DNA of 64,000 nucleotides from Isoetes taiwanensis (GCA_021234155.1 JAJEKV010000075.1:3407280-3471279); one strand, 5' to 3'. Positions 49,426 through 62,984 are shown, numbered from the stretch's first letter. Made by a program: numbers and translations. Notes: generated from the sequence alone by a model not told the origin.

Positions 49426-50421
49426 TATGTGAAGGGCTGAAATATTTACGGATCATTCTAGAGGATGTAGTGGTCAAGGAAGGTTCACAAGGAGTGAAAG
49501 CATCGCGCGTTCCAAAATCTTGCTTTCACGCCTCTTTGAACAATGGAACTTAGAATGTAAACTAAGATACATTGCCCAAAGAGGCGGGGAACATGAATTC
49601 TAATGAACCCCTCCATACTTGGGCCAATAACTGGCTCAATGGCATCTGTCCCTCTACATCAGTCCCTTATTTTCAGTGGTCACCATGATTTTATCTACCA
49701 TGATGTTCAAAGGAATGAAGGCCTGACTAGAAGTCCAGATGTCAAAGGCAGGCCATTATTTGTCCAGATATTTCGATTCACTTTTTACTAGCTAACACAA
49801 CTCGATGACCTTAGTGTTTGAGAACCGCACCCATGACTCGTCTCACCGTCATCTCATGAACTTCAAGCCACCGAATCGCAAGCAACCATTAGGCTGTATC
49901 ATCCATGGCTACAATAAAATAGAGTACTCAAAAATCTTGTTACCTTTGTCCTTGTACAATATACCACGACTCCGAAGGGGACACGTCCTCTAATTTTAAG
50001 TCACAGTGCTACTCAAGGTTCTCCATCAATAGCAGGAGGTAGGATATTCCATGATTTGGTGCCTAACAGCCGCTATACGAATGGACAAAGCTTAGGCATC
50101 ACTTTGGCTTGAAATTAAGGAACGCTCTCACCTCTGATGTTATAGCAACTTGTATATGAGAACTTCCACCTCTAGATAGAACGAGTTCTGCTCCACCTCC
50201 CATTTAGAGCCTTTCTGTGTAATGTAACCTAGCAAAAACACTAAGCTACATTGGCACAGAGAGTCTCTAAAAGAGAGCGAGAGCAAAGCTCGCTCTTTCT
50301 AAAGGAGGTAAGAAGAATTCCGAGAAATCTACATTGTTTGCCATGGACAATACAAGCCTGGTTAGTCGACAGCCATATGGTGTGGACAAAGACTAAGCCA
50401 AAGTCGCACTCCAGGCTTACT

Positions 50422-50525
50422 CGCTTTTTGATTTTCCTATTTGACTAATCTAAAGTGCCACCTAAAATGAATGAGCGATCTCATCCTGGGGGGCACTTTA
50501 GATACATCAAATAGGACAAACAAAA
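50422..50525. repeat. Imperfect hairpin, ~35-bp arms
   Basis: TTTGATTTTCCTATTTGACT (50428 on) pairs with ...CATCAAATAGGACAAACAAA (50505-50525), and CTAAAGTGCCACC pairs with GGGGCACTTTAG. The loop is about 30 bases. The word GACTAAGCC flanks both sides directly. It may be a small foldback element or MITE remnant. The surrounding 49426-50600 has no gene. Confidence 0.6.
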
Positions 50526-50628
50526 AAAGACTAAGCCGAGGTGAAAGAAATGGCAGTTGATCCAAGGAGTTTCAGATTGAAATGAAGTGAAATGAAATGT
50601 ATTATTCCATCTTTGGAGACCATCAGGT

Positions 50629-53095
50629 CTATGCGATGTCAAGAAAAACATTTTCAAAATCAAAAATATTTTCATGCGATGAGCCCTCAAACATTAGGGG
50701 ATCCTCATCGTCATGCTCACTCTCTTCTCCATCACTAATGAAACCTGTAGATATTTTTATATTTCCTTCTCTCAGCTGTAACATATCAATCAAAAAGCTT
50801 GCAATGCGAGTTGCTGGAAGGTGGAAAAATGTTACAAGATCAGTAACTTGAATGTCAAATTTTCTCCTTAAAGCTTGGTACGCACAACACCTTAGAATTA
50901 CATGCTCCTCGTCCTCAACCTCATTTGATCCACATGCTCGACATACCCTATATTCATATGCAATTTTCATCCATCTCCCTACCTCCACATTCAAATGATT
51001 CGCGCTCAACCTCATTCTACAAATGACATGCCTTTTCCTGACCGATATGTTAGCGCTTAAATAACTCATCTCCTGCAACTTGGATTCATTTGTGCTCTGT
51101 AATGCAGCATTTTTGTGCCCGGACTAGACCATATACGGTGCATAACCGTCTCCACCACCCATTCCCTAATCGTATCCTTATTCTGACGTAGCCCCTCAAT
51201 GCTTTAACCCCCATTTTCCTAGCCAGGTCATGCCATCTGCGTACCATCCCTTATCAAATGACTCCTTTAGAGCTAAACGGGGATAACTGTCATCAGTCAA
51301 ACCGCCTACCTTGCATAGGTATGTTAAAAATTGGCATATAGCCTCACATTCTAGTGGTAGCATACCACATTCTGCTAACATTATTTCATAGGGAGTTTGC
51401 AGTTTAACCCCAAGCTCAGCATGCAGAAATTTCTTTTGCACCTTTTCTATTTTTTGCCACAGTTCCAAAGATAACCTCGGCCCCCATACTTCGCAACCAT
51501 AAAGCACAACTGCCTGCACTAGGGTTTTAAATAACATTTTCTTCAGGCTAAATTTCCAGACATCTGCTTTCACACATTGTCTTTGCATTGCGAAAAAGGC
51601 CTTAAGCTCCCCATTCACTCTCTGCTCTACTGTTTGGTTCCACCTGAAGTTCTTATCTATCATAACCCCCAAATACTTGTAAGATGTAGCTATCTCAACA
51701 GGATTGCCTTTATAGAAGAAAGCATAATTTCTGTCCAGCGTTGTCCCAAAAATCATTACCTTAGTTTAACTCAAATTCACCCTCAGCCCCTTAGCATCAC
51801 AGAAATCAGCCAAAGCGTCTAAATGTTTCTGCATCCCTTCCTTGCTCTTGGCTATCAATACTATGTCATCAACATATAAAAGCAAGCGAATAACATACCC
51901 ACCCAAAGTGGTTCCTTCCCCCCTATATTCCGTACCCATTCTTCCAATTCATCAATAAAGATTCCAAAGAAGGTCGGAGACATAGGGCATCCTTGCTTGA
52001 CTCCAATGTTACTGACCACTACGTCTCCACACTCCTCACTGAAAGGCTTAGAAAGTTTAACCAGGACTCTCTCATAAAGCAATCTTACCGCTTCTCTATA
52101 CAGGCACAGTTATGCGCTATGCTAATCCACAAATTACCGCTGCATACCTATCAAAGGCCTTGGTACAGTCTACAAACGCCGCAAATAGTGGCTTTCTTGT
52201 CCCTTTAACAACATCAGTCATAACCCGAAAGTAACAAGGTGGTCTATGGTGGATTTTTGAGGTCTAAAACCTGCTTGCCCCTTAGCTCTAACGTCACATG
52301 CTTCTGCCCAGCTGCTAATCTTATGCTCAATAATTGTAGCATACAACTTCGCATAGAAATTACTAACCATGATCATTCTGTAGTTGCCAGGATCATTTCT
52401 ATCTCCAGATTGGAACCACCCTATTGACCTGCCAGGCTGCAGGGAATCCTTCTCTCGCTGCTGCATTAAACATTAGTGTTCCACCATTTTGGGCCCTGCC
52501 CACTTTAAAAGCTCGGCCACTAGGCTCGTGGCATCTGCCGCCTTTCTATTGGCAAGCTTATCATCCCCCATTGGACATCTGCCTTTGAAAAAGAAAAGGT
52601 GCACTTCCCTTTTTGCCATTCATCCTGCTGCACTTCCACATGATACAATTTCCTTACCATATCTAGAAAATCCTCCGCATGTAAATAAGATTCTTCATGC
52701 CTGCCTTGTGTAAGTTTTTTCCAGAATGTAGCCAGTTCCACTAACAAATCTCTTACTAATTCCTCTTGTTTACCTCGCAAGAAAGCCCGTTTCTTTGCCT
52801 TAGTAAGGGTTTGGAACTCTTTGATCAATTGTGCCCTAATTGCCCCCGTTGCTCCCTTGTATTGCTTCCTTTTTTCTCGGCATTCACTATCAAACCAACC
52901 ATTGCAAGTCAGTCCCTTTCTCCTACGCCCCAAAGCAAAACATGTGCGTGCAGTAGTAGTAATTAAAGATGTTAGAAGAGCATTTATCCCATCCATCCCC
53001 TCAGAGTGAAAGGTTCCAAAATAGCCAATGCTTGCTTTGATGCTTCCTTGAACAATGGAGTTCATGTTAAATAATATCATTCACCTTACACATCC
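50629..53095 (-). pseudogene. LINE reverse transcriptase, 5'-truncated
   Basis: Reading the minus strand: a pre-RT linker (52520-53080; RKGLTCNGWFDSECREKRKQ, FSKADVQWGMISL), RT blocks NYRMIMVSNFYAKLYATIIE and GQAGFRPQKSTIDHL (52218-52466), IGVKQGCPMSPTFFGIFIDE (about 51980), the catalytic YVDDIVLIAKSKEG (about 51870), KYLGVMIDKNFRWNQ (about 51670), and a C-terminal finger CRACGSNEVEDEEHVILRC (about 50900). There are several stops and frameshifts. No endonuclease lies upstream, as expected for a 5'-truncated LINE. It abuts the kinase/RING relic in the same direction. Confidence 0.88.
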
Positions 53096-53235
53096 ATTCG
53101 CAAAATGTTACAAGTCAAAATTTAATTTCTGTCTCATTATACGTCACTCGACATTATTTTTATTGGTCTCGGTTGGATCAACCCAATTACCCTGTGGCCC
53201 TGGAGGTGGAGGTAGAAAATGGTTAATGCCTCGCA

Positions 53236-56219
53236 CTACCTCTCCTTCGCGCAGCTTCTCCACTTCCCTCCACAATTCCATCTCGTGATAATTTTCAAAA
53301 GTATGCATTTGCCCATCTCTCCTGCGAACAACTTTTGTGGCAAAGCTTGCATGCGACCTTGCATATTTAATATGGCATATTGCAATTCAGGAAAGATCCA
53401 TCCGTCTTGCATTGGACAAAAGCGACTTTGCAACATCCAATCGAGAACACATCGTATGTGCATACGATGCCCACACCCTAGAGTGTACCAGCCCACCTGT
53501 GTCAAATCATCAGCACACCACACGCAATGTCTATAATCAGCAGCCTTTAACTCTTCCTATTGGCTCTCATACAAGTACTCGCGAGGGAGATATACAATTG
53601 ACTACTCCGAAGTCACCCTAAAAGTGTCAGAGTCCAACGATCTTGTTAGGTTGCGTAAGTGATCGTTGTTTTCCTTGAAGACCATTGCTTCTCTGTTCAA
53701 TGCCGCTAGCTGCTGTTTAGTGTCCTCTAATTCGGCTGCCATCTTCCCATCGGCACGGTCCTTTAAGCAAATATTCGGTTTAGAAAGGGTTAGGTTCCGA
53801 CTTCTCACATTCTCTAATTGGGCCCGAATGTCTACAAGCTCGTTGACGGCTCCAGCCGCGGCTACCCCTGCTACTTCCAAAAGTCGGATAGCGTCAGCAA
53901 CCAGGTATGTAATGGTGACAGGCTCACCATGCACCCAACTCTCGCTATCTTCGATAGCTTGACCCTCTTGGTGCTGCCATTACCGCTTCCTTGCCTCTAT
54001 TTTCTACTAGCATAATTTACAGGCACTTTCTTCACAAGCTCATAGTATACTTGCGGCACGAAACTCTTACTAAACTCGCTATTGTGGGTAGGTGTCCCTT
54101 CACTTGGACATGCCGCTCCACTGCTTTTGCTCGCACCACAACAATCTTGCACTCATGAGCTTTGTACTTACCCCTCTTATTGGGCCGATCACTTTCAAAC
54201 TTATTATCACATCCTCGTAGTTTGCTCCCTATGGACAATAGCATGGCCCTGTCTCGCCAGCTACGTTATGCACCTCTGTGATGGTGCAATTTTCTCTCTT
54301 AGATACGTCTTCCATCGCACACAGCCTTTGTAACTGGGTTGTGCATAAAATGGTGTTGACTTGTCAAGGTGTGCTTTGATGTCTTATCTTTATAATTTTT
54401 GTTGACTGCGACATATAAAAAAAGCACATAATAAAAAACTTTTGCACGCAATTTCACAATTCTAAAGTATGAAAAGGACAATAATTTCTCAATAGTATCA
54501 AATAAACAAGCGTTCAATGAATTTCTTTTGAATATTATATACAAGAATGTTTCAATGTAAATTTAGGTGTCGTGTGAATAATAGGATATGCACGCTAAAC
54601 GTGACTAGGACCATCTTGGTCTATTGCGTCGTCCCCACCGTGGCCAAGTTGAAGAATCCAATCTGATTCCAATTGTGGCCTCGTGCACGGAATTGGAGAG
54701 CAATGAAAGCTGCTTCGCATGGTGTCAAGTAGCTGGGCCAAATCAAAATTTTGTGTTTTGTCTCTCATTGGCAGCTCAACGCAAATGCTTCAGATAGTCG
54801 CACATTCTCCGATGCTTGCCTTGCTGCTCCAGGCTTCCTATCGACTCCATGTAGGAGTGCTTACTAGCAAAATCAGCCAAGTGATAGACAATATACGCTG
54901 CCCCGTGTAAGTCAAAGTCAACCCTTGCAGCCACTGTCTTTGTGCCACTGTCACATTTAGCCACCACCAAAATAAAGATCGTCGTGCATATATGGATGCC
55001 TGACCTTTTCAATCACAATCCTTTTCTTACCCTCGCCATCCAAACCCTTGTAATGCCACCGCTTTACCTCCATTGTCTCGCCCATCAGCCTACATTCACC
55101 CCAATCACAAATGCAAATATATACAGCCTGAGGATCAATGCATCCCTTCTCCTTTCCATACTCCAAATGGAGCAGCACATTGATCGGATGCAAGTCCATA
55201 TGCAAGTACCTTTCTTGATGAAGTTTTCACAGGTCACTGCAGAATGACATAGCCAAGTCCACAACCCTAGAGGCAACAAATAATTCTTTCCTTCTGCGCT
55301 CCTCAAGGCGCATCAAGCCTGTCTCAACTCCGGGGACAGCTCCTAACTTTTTAAATGCAAGCTCAGCAAAAGCATTGCGCCCATGACATGTAAAAAAGGG
55401 CCAACGAACCTCCATTCCAAAAAGGAAAAATTAAGCCTTGCCTTTCTAAGCCGGTTGTGCTACCAATGCAGCGTATTATACATCCATGCCTAACTTGCAT
55501 CCCAGACTCCCTCATGTTCTTCAACATAGCTTCTACTAACTTATTAGGATCTGTCTGAAAATTATTGTTTTGAAATTTTACACAATATGGTTCATCCTTA
55601 ATAAAACTAGAACCTAAAATATTGCATTTATGCACCGTGCCATATGAACCAGAACCAATTCGTTGTCTATTTATTATCTGCGATGAATCTACTTTTGCAA
55701 ACTAGGTTGTCTTAGCATCCACTCTTCCACAAGCTTCCCACTCCCTATCTGTCTCACCAGGACGTTTGGCTATTATTGTTTGCACCAACACTTTCTTAAC
55801 AAGATGAGGGGGTTGGTGGGCTTCTTTCTTCAACTTTCTGTTGCTCCAAGCCGCATTCCACGTGATGGCTTTTTCTTTCAGCTCTAGCCTCAAGCGATGA
55901 CTTTTGCAACTTCCGTGATCATATTCCCAATAGTGCGGCTAATATTGCCCACTATCCATGTGTACCTCTCTTGCTCACCCTTTTCAGGCTCTAGAGCTAT
56001 TATTCGAGGTTTAAAAGCCCTCTCGGCATCTTTAACAAGGCCTGCATGGTAGTCTAGCCACCCTTCCTCGCTGTTGGTAATCAATTCCAAATCCTGGGCT
56101 GAGGCATTGCAAAATCGATTACACAACCAGTTCATGAATTCTGGCCTCAAAGCAGACCATGCTTGTTGTGGTCTACTTCTTTTTCTACGCGTCGGTGGTG
56201 CAGAAGATGACTCAGGTTG
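53236..56219 (-). pseudogene. Relic of a protein kinase / coiled-coil / RING-like gene
   Basis: Minus strand. Helical N-terminal part: SALRPEFMNWLCNRFC..., 56150-55890, then RLELKEKAITWNAAWSNRK after a frameshift. Kinase N-lobe: glycine loop RIGSGSYGTVHKC (about 55655) and PYCVKF with the likely ATP-binding lysine. Catalytic loop LHMDLHPINVLL (about 55200) and CICDWGE, a DFG variant. After a stretch of broken frames there is a coiled-coil part (53602-53934; RADGKMAAELEDTKQQLAAL). In the same frame, after two TAG stops, comes a RING-like motif HCVWCADD...LGCGHRMHIRC...FCPMQ, in which the last cysteine is Q. Its 5' part is cut off at 56220 by an inserted LTR. The kinase and RING may have formed one protein. 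No family name can be given; the combination suggests signalling or ubiquitin ligation (inference). Confidence 0.7.
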
Positions 56220-56777
56220 TGTGACGGGCCTGGCCAGTTAACCTCTCGGTAACTGGAGATCCCATCGATCTCTACCGTTGGATCTATTTACTCTTGGAAC
56301 TCAGAAAATTGATACATGCATACTTAGGTAAAGAATTTAATCTTTATACATGCTCTAAGGTCCCAAATAAAATTATTCTTGCCATTACTCAGCAAAGCTT
56401 CACACAACTCCCAAACTTGGTTCGGGAAATATTTTACATGTCCTAGGAAAATTTCCTACAACTCACGAATCAACATGTCTACTATTTTTTCCAGCCTACA
56501 CTTTCCTACAAAAATAGCACCAACATGTAATTTTCCTACAAAATAAAGATCAGCAAGATATAATTTCCTACAAGAATGAAATAAGCACGTAATTTTCTTG
56601 CACACTATAATCCAGCAAGTTAATATTATAAACTTGTAAAATAACAGGTGATAGATATAGTATGATTCATAGTACATGTGGTATGGTTGATGTAATACTA
56701 GAAAACCGATCAAAATCTCATAAAAACTTATGTGAACATAAACGTCTTCAAGGCAAAAAGAAAAATAACAAAAGAGA

Positions 56778-59026
56778 TTATTCATCCTCTTCATCTGATC
56801 CTTTCTCTTCCACGTTTGCACGAGTTACTTTGGACCTCGAATTGGTTGAATAGATGTGCCTGTACTTGGCTCCAGATTTCCAAATCTTGAAGGCTTCTTC
56901 AAAATCAAACTCATCAATTGCTTCCATGGGCGGACCTTCAATTGCAACTCTCATTAATGAATCAGCCCCTTCTGTTTTGAGTCTATTACGGTATTTATCT
57001 TTAATATGGTTCAATTGGCTAAATCCCCTTTCACAAATTGCTGTACTTGAACATTGTACCAGACCCACTGTCGCAAGCTTCACCATTTCTGCATACTTAT
57101 CCTCCCTCAACATTTTTTGAGATAGGATAATTGTCCAAGTGTCTAAAAAATTCTTCCCTTGCCACTCCGTACATGCTTGCATCTTAAACTTTCTAAATTC
57201 TGTGAGAAACTTATCAGGATTAATAAGGCTATCAAATTTCACACCGCCAACCAATCGAGGCTCTCCATAAAATTTTAGCAATTCATTAGCCTCGTGATGA
57301 CCAAATGCTTTCATTTCCTTGGTTGCTCTTGGTATATCTGCAGGTGCAAATATTGTAAAATCGAGATAAGATCTCATGATCCTTGAACCTCTCATCTAAA
57401 GCAGCCAAAACAGCTTTAGCAAAATCATTTTGAAATTCGAGAGCCTCCTCTAAATCATGACCTTCAACACACCTTGTCATTTGTATTCCACGATACATAT
57501 CTCCCTTCACAGCCCCTCTAAGTGCAGCAAGCTTTCCATTTGGGCGGCCAAAATCAGGAATTATAGGATATCCTTTGCTATCCTTTAGACCACTATTCAA
57601 ATCCAACATTTCAGTAAGAAACTCTACCTCAATTTGATGCTTTGTATGGCCCACAAGTCCTGCTATTGAAGTGACATCCACCCAATCTTTCTGAAAATCG
57701 CAGCTCAAAGTGGTCAAGTGCATCAAAATATCAGCCAAAAAATGCAAAATGTAGACAATCTTAAACTCCCTTAATTCATCATAAAGAGCAGCATTATTTT
57801 CTTTGAATACCATCATCACAGGCTCATACACTTCGCATAACTTGTCAATTGCATGGTGTCTACTCAACCACCTTGTTGCTGAAATATGTTCAAGACGCAA
57901 AGCAGAATAAGCAAGTTCCTCTTCAAGTGCCTTCAATAACCCTCCTCTTAAACTACTTCGGGAATAATAGCTTGCTGCCCCATTAACCAGCTTATCAACC
58001 TTCTCACATATGTGCTTGCAACTTGGCTGTTTGGCTACAGATTCTACACACAAATTAGTTCTATGGGCAACACAATGTATGGATGTCATAAAAGGATTAT
58101 AGTCTTTTAGCCTAGTTGCTACACCTGTCCGGCACCCAACCATAACTGAAGCACCATCTGAACCAAAGGCAATCATCCTTGTCAAGTCTAGTTTGCCTTG
58201 CACTACAAGCTTCTCCACTATGGCTTTGGTAATTGTACTTGCATCCCCTGCATCCAATGACACCAAACCTATGAATGATTTTTTATGCTGAAAATCATCC
58301 AAATAAGTGGCATAAAGTATTAAATGTTGCACCACACTAACATCGGTTGATTCATCAACCATTATGCCAAACCAAGGGCTGTTTCTGATTTTCTCAAACA
58401 CATTCTCCACTATAGACTTGCTGATGCATTTCAGAAAATAACTGCAAGCTTTGTCATCATTATACAAATTTGGCGCTGCAGATCCACATTCTCTAAGAAG
58501 TTGTAACAACGGACAGAATTTTCTATATGCAAGGTCTTCCTTGCCTATAAAATAGGCACATTTAAAAAGCGTAAGAACTTCTTTGTCAACAGATTCATTT
58601 TTCTTCTTCTCCACTTTATGCAAAGAATCTTTTCCACTTGTAGCTAACCATCTTTGCATGTTTATCTTTGTGCACTTTCAAATAATGCTCTTTGAAAGCT
58701 GATGTCCTTAAATTCATGGCACCTTCTAACCCAAATGGACTTTTACATTTTTTATCCTCCTTGCAATAAATGCAATGTACTTTACCTTTGTCATGGCTGA
58801 AGCGCAGCCAATCATAGTCATCTAACCATTTCTCCTTACAACTTTTTCTAGCATCTACAACCCGCTCATGCTCAGCATTGAGTTCTTGACTATGAGCAGC
58901 CATGATGTCTGCAACATCTGAAACATTTGAATTACTTACTCCAGCAATAGAAGCCTCAATAGCGACCTCATTTTCCCTTGCAAATCCAAATGCATTTGCA
59001 AGATCGATGATTTGTCCTGGAACCAT
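56778..59026 (-). pseudogene. hAT transposase (TTF finger, DUF4371-like, hAT C-terminal) with two frameshifts
   Basis: Three frames: 59026-58616 with a TTF-type finger (HCIYCKEDKKC...HYLKVHKDKH); 58659-57286 with the catalytic region (WFGIMVDESTDVSVVQHLIL, GSDGASVMVGCRTGVATRLK, HCVAHRTNL); and 57395-56778 with the dimerisation region (CSSTAICERGFSQLNHIKD). Single-base shifts at about 58640 and 57360 separate them. It resembles transposases known as ZNF862-like in databases. Otherwise well preserved, so recent activity of the family is plausible. Confidence 0.9.
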
Positions 59027-60766
59027 TTTTTCGTCCCCTTACCTCGAGGAGCCATTGACAATTTCCTGTGGGATATAACCACCATTTCTTAGAATGAATT
59101 TAAATAATAGGAACAATGCTAGTAGAACAGGCTGCAATTGGGTACAAGATAGGCTGTAAAAAAGTATGAACTATTTTTAGCAGCAAACTGCTTACCATAA
59201 TTACTCTTACAATAACATAGCTGGTTCATGCAAAATAATGAAATGAAATGATCTTTGATTACAATGCAATATACATTTAGATCACCAAAACATGCTGAGT
59301 CTAGCTCTAGCACTTGCACAATGCCATATAAAGCATGTCGGATTATAGGACAGCAAGCAGCAAAATGATTATATGAAAATATAAAGCCCTATTCCCCTTT
59401 GTTTACAAAAGAACTACATGATTGCAAGCAACTACAACAACTACTCCCCTTTGTTTACGAAGAACTACACTTGCAACTACATGATTGCACGCAACTACAG
59501 CAACTACTCCCATTGTTTACAGCAACTACACTGCTAAGCTCATATTTCCATTTATAACCCCATTAGTTGTTACTGCTGTATCAAACAAGAAATGCTTGGA
59601 TAACAAATGTGCTGCCATTTAAACTAAAATGAAACAGAAAGAAATGCAGCAGTACCTTAGCATAAATATATCCATGTATAGGCTTAGCACCTCAGCATAA
59701 ATATATCCAACAGTTAAGAAGATTACCTTTTATTCTTAATATGTCCAACAGTTAACAAGATTCTTTTATCTTGCTAAGCTCATCTTTCCAGTTATAACCC
59801 CATATCTTCAGATTCAGAATATTTAAATCTCATTCATTAACCTTATTTTCGTTCTTTATGCCTATTAACAGAAAATTTTAAGCCAAATTGATATTCTAGA
59901 AACATATTGACTCACAATCTTTTCAAATCTATTACACTTAACTCCATTAGTTGTTACTGCTGTATCAAACAAGAAATGCTTAGATAACAAATGTACTACC
60001 ATTTAAACTAAAATGGAACAGAAGGAAACGCAGCTACCTGAGGTTTTCGCTGCCACTGAAGGGTCTGCCTATGCAAAAATGGGTCATAGTTTTGCTAAAG
60101 TAAAAGCATGCCAGCACTCTGTAAAAACAACAGCTAGCTAGCAGCACAAAATGCAAGCTAGATGATGCTTTTATAGATTGCTGGCATGCAAAATGGCTCC
60201 AAGAATCCACATCTAACACAGCCGCCCTCCATAAAACTTGAGCAACCATATCAATGGCCATCCCTGGATTCGAATAGGCTGCTAACCTGCTCATCTCATC
60301 AGTGCCTGCAGCAAAAAAAATTCTGCCTTACCCTGCCTGCCGCTTGCTCTCAATGCTTGCTTCTTGTTCTTGATGCAAAGGTTGCTTCGCCGAAATCGGC
60401 CAGAGATGGGATAGTGAAGCGCCTAACTCTTCTCCTCTCTGCTGAGCCGCCGCCACCACTTGCTGCTGCCATTCCTTTCCTCCTTCCGCTACCTAAACCT
60501 AAACCTAAAGAAGAAAACTTTTTCCCCTACGTTTTTTCCCCCTCTAAAAAACCTACCCTATCTAAAAAAAGGAAAAGGAAGGGCTAAAATGGTATCTCGT
60601 GAGGAATCCGGGAAACAAAAAGGGGGCAAGAGACTTTTACGGCAAAGTTTTTTCTCCCCTTCAAATTTCCTATAACATCAAAAAATTGGACGGGCCCACT
60701 TCCGTCTACTTTTTCTTCTACATGTGAATTTAGAGAATTTGTCGGATGCATGGGCTTAAACCTCGG
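59027..60766. repeat. Non-coding part of the hAT element with direct and tandem repeats
   Basis: A ~92-bp direct repeat (CCATTAGTTGTTACTGCTG...) is found at about 59560-59652 and 59943-60033. A shorter repeat (ACTACTCCC(C/A)TTTGTTTAC with GCAACTAC words) fills 59390-59530. No supported gene. This is the 5' side of the transposase and may hold its promoter and subterminal binding sites. Confidence 0.65.
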
Positions 60767-62984
60767 TATTTCCCGAACCAAGCTCCCAAAGCTTTAAAAT
60801 AATATTAACTTCAATCCCATATATAATAACAATAATAGTCAAGTTAATTGAACAGCAATCCACACGCATCTACCCTCGCTTTTCCGAAGCTTGGCTACTC
60901 TCTGGAGCGTCTTGCACCTCTGCTTACACCATTAACCACGGGGTTAGTCACACGGACTAAGTGGGGATCGGGGTCTAGGTCATATCTAGCATTAATAATC
61001 ACAAAGCATTAACTTAGAACAATAATGTAGCCTTACCATAACCTCGCCCCTGCAATCCAAGTAATTAATCCAACAAGCATAACCACAATGCATAATTTTA
61101 CCAAGCATAGCCATTGCAACTTGATTCCAACATTGAAAAACCACATATACAATAGACAAGCAACCAAAGCATCAACATTGCAACCAATATTCCTCTGGGT
61201 CTGAGCAAGGTCAACTCGGCTGATCAGGCCAGTGACATAGAGGCGGGGTAATCACGTGTGTACACACCCATCCACGCTGCGTCCAGCATTGGAGGACCAC
61301 TTACTGTACATGACGTTGTACCATACGGTACCAACGCCCGATGTTCAAATATTACCATTTGCATAGCACTGTGCAAAACCGTGAGTCTAGACCATCGCAC
61401 CTAGACTCCGGCCCCAGAGGTCTATATCAAAGAATTTCACCATATACAATTACATACAATTCACCATCATGCCCATGCCTTAACATATTCAACATCAAAT
61501 ACATTCCATAATTCACACTTTATGTAACATGAAATGTCCAACCATAGCCTTAATAATGCAAAAATGCAACCATCATTGCTAAACTAACGTCTACATTTTC
61601 TCAAAAGTTCCCTAGCTATATTTAAGACTATGTTAATGGTATTTAATCTATAGCATTTAAATATTATTATGCTTCCGTCATAAACTTCCTCCATACGGAG
61701 CACTTGTATCTTGGGTTTTTATTTTCTTTCTTACCTTAACTAATTTCTAAGGCTTTCAATATCTATAGCTAGATAACTTGTTAGACTCTACATGTCGTGC
61801 ATAAACAGCTTCTACTCTCTAACCTATTATTGCTCATCTTACCCCTCGTTCCTAGATCAATCTGTGAACTCAAGGCCTTTTAACCACCCATCAATGTTTT
61901 TAATTTAAATTTAACCTTAGCTATAGCTTAAAACTTTTAACTTTATTTCTATTACTACCTTACTAACAAAACTAAACTAATTGTTAACATCTTTTTTTTT
62001 TCCTTTAACCTAACCCTAACTGCGTTACAGGTGACGAATCCGGCCTGCTGCTCCCGGATATGGCCTCCAGGCCATCGAATCCATGCCAAAACTCCCTAGC
62101 TCCTCCCGATTTTGGTTGCAAGGAGGTTTTCTGGCCATTTCGGCCAGTTTCTGACCCAAATCCGGCAGTTCCGGATCAATTCTTGAGCACCAAGATCATG
62201 GGATTTACAGCTGAATCTTGCTTTGATCTTCCTGATTCCTCATTCCTTTTCCATTTCGGCCTCCCTAAGGCCCAAATCGACCCATTTCTCATCACATTTC
62301 ATGCTTCCAGATCATCACCGATACCAGGATCCTGTTATATAAACGGCAGCATGCAAGGGAACTTTTACAGTTTTAACACAGTTTTAACTGATTCCAGCCA
62401 TCCCTTTACCTTAATCCATCCCTCATGTTCTAATATGAGCTATTCCAGTACTTCTGGCATGATCTAGATGCTTGTCTCACTTAGATCCGTGATACTTTTT
62501 GCAACTGTCAATATACCATCATAAAATACTTCCAAATTCAATCATGCAAGCTTTTTCCATATTCATGCACTTTTAGTTTAACTCTAAATCAATACTAAGT
62601 TTCATAACAATCCTACTGCATCAACACAATTCAGCATGCACAATTTTGCTACGCTAGGAAACCCCAGGTGTAAGGCTTGATCCCCACCTGGAATCCCGCT
62701 TGTTGCTTTTTCTGCGCTCCAACACGCTCCCAGAGCTTTGCACGCGATTCGCTCCTTCAGCAATCCCTCTGCAATCAATCTTTTCCCAATGTTTTTCTCT
62801 GTACTTATATTTATTTTTAACCACAGTATTTCGTCCGTATAATCTCTACATATACGACGTATTTCTCTGCATGCGTGATATTTTGATTAATATTCCTTTG
62901 CATCCTTTAATAAAATAATTCCACAATATACCTCAAAATCCTAGGTCCGTTACAGTCTCTCCTCCAAAAATTCAACCCATGTCC

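Larger units (their letters stand above)
56408..60790 (-). mobile_element. hAT transposon with 16-bp TIRs and 8-bp target duplication
   Basis: The left end CTTGGTTCGGGAAATA (56416-56431) is the exact reverse complement of the right end (60767-60782). Both ends are flanked by CTCCCAAA (56408-56415 and 60783-60790), the 8-bp duplication typical of hAT. The element is 4367 bp and carries its transposase on the minus strand. It sits inside the LTR described at 56220-62954, so it arrived later. Confidence 0.95.
56220..62954 (-). repeat. 3' LTR of a second chromovirus (about 2.36 kb), split by a hAT element
   Basis: On the minus strand the LTR starts TGTAACGGACCTAGG at 62954 and ends CAGGCCCGTCACA at 56220. 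Removing the hAT insertion and one target copy leaves about 2360 bp. A purine tract (GGAGGAGAGAC, 62955-62965) precedes it, followed upstream by the integrase gene. No gene is seen within the right-hand part, 60791-62954. Confidence 0.85.

Noticed and set aside
53236-53523. RING-like finger as part of the LINE
   Set aside because: It is in the same frame as the coiled coil upstream, ends before the LINE begins, and LINEs carry a different finger, seen at about 50900.
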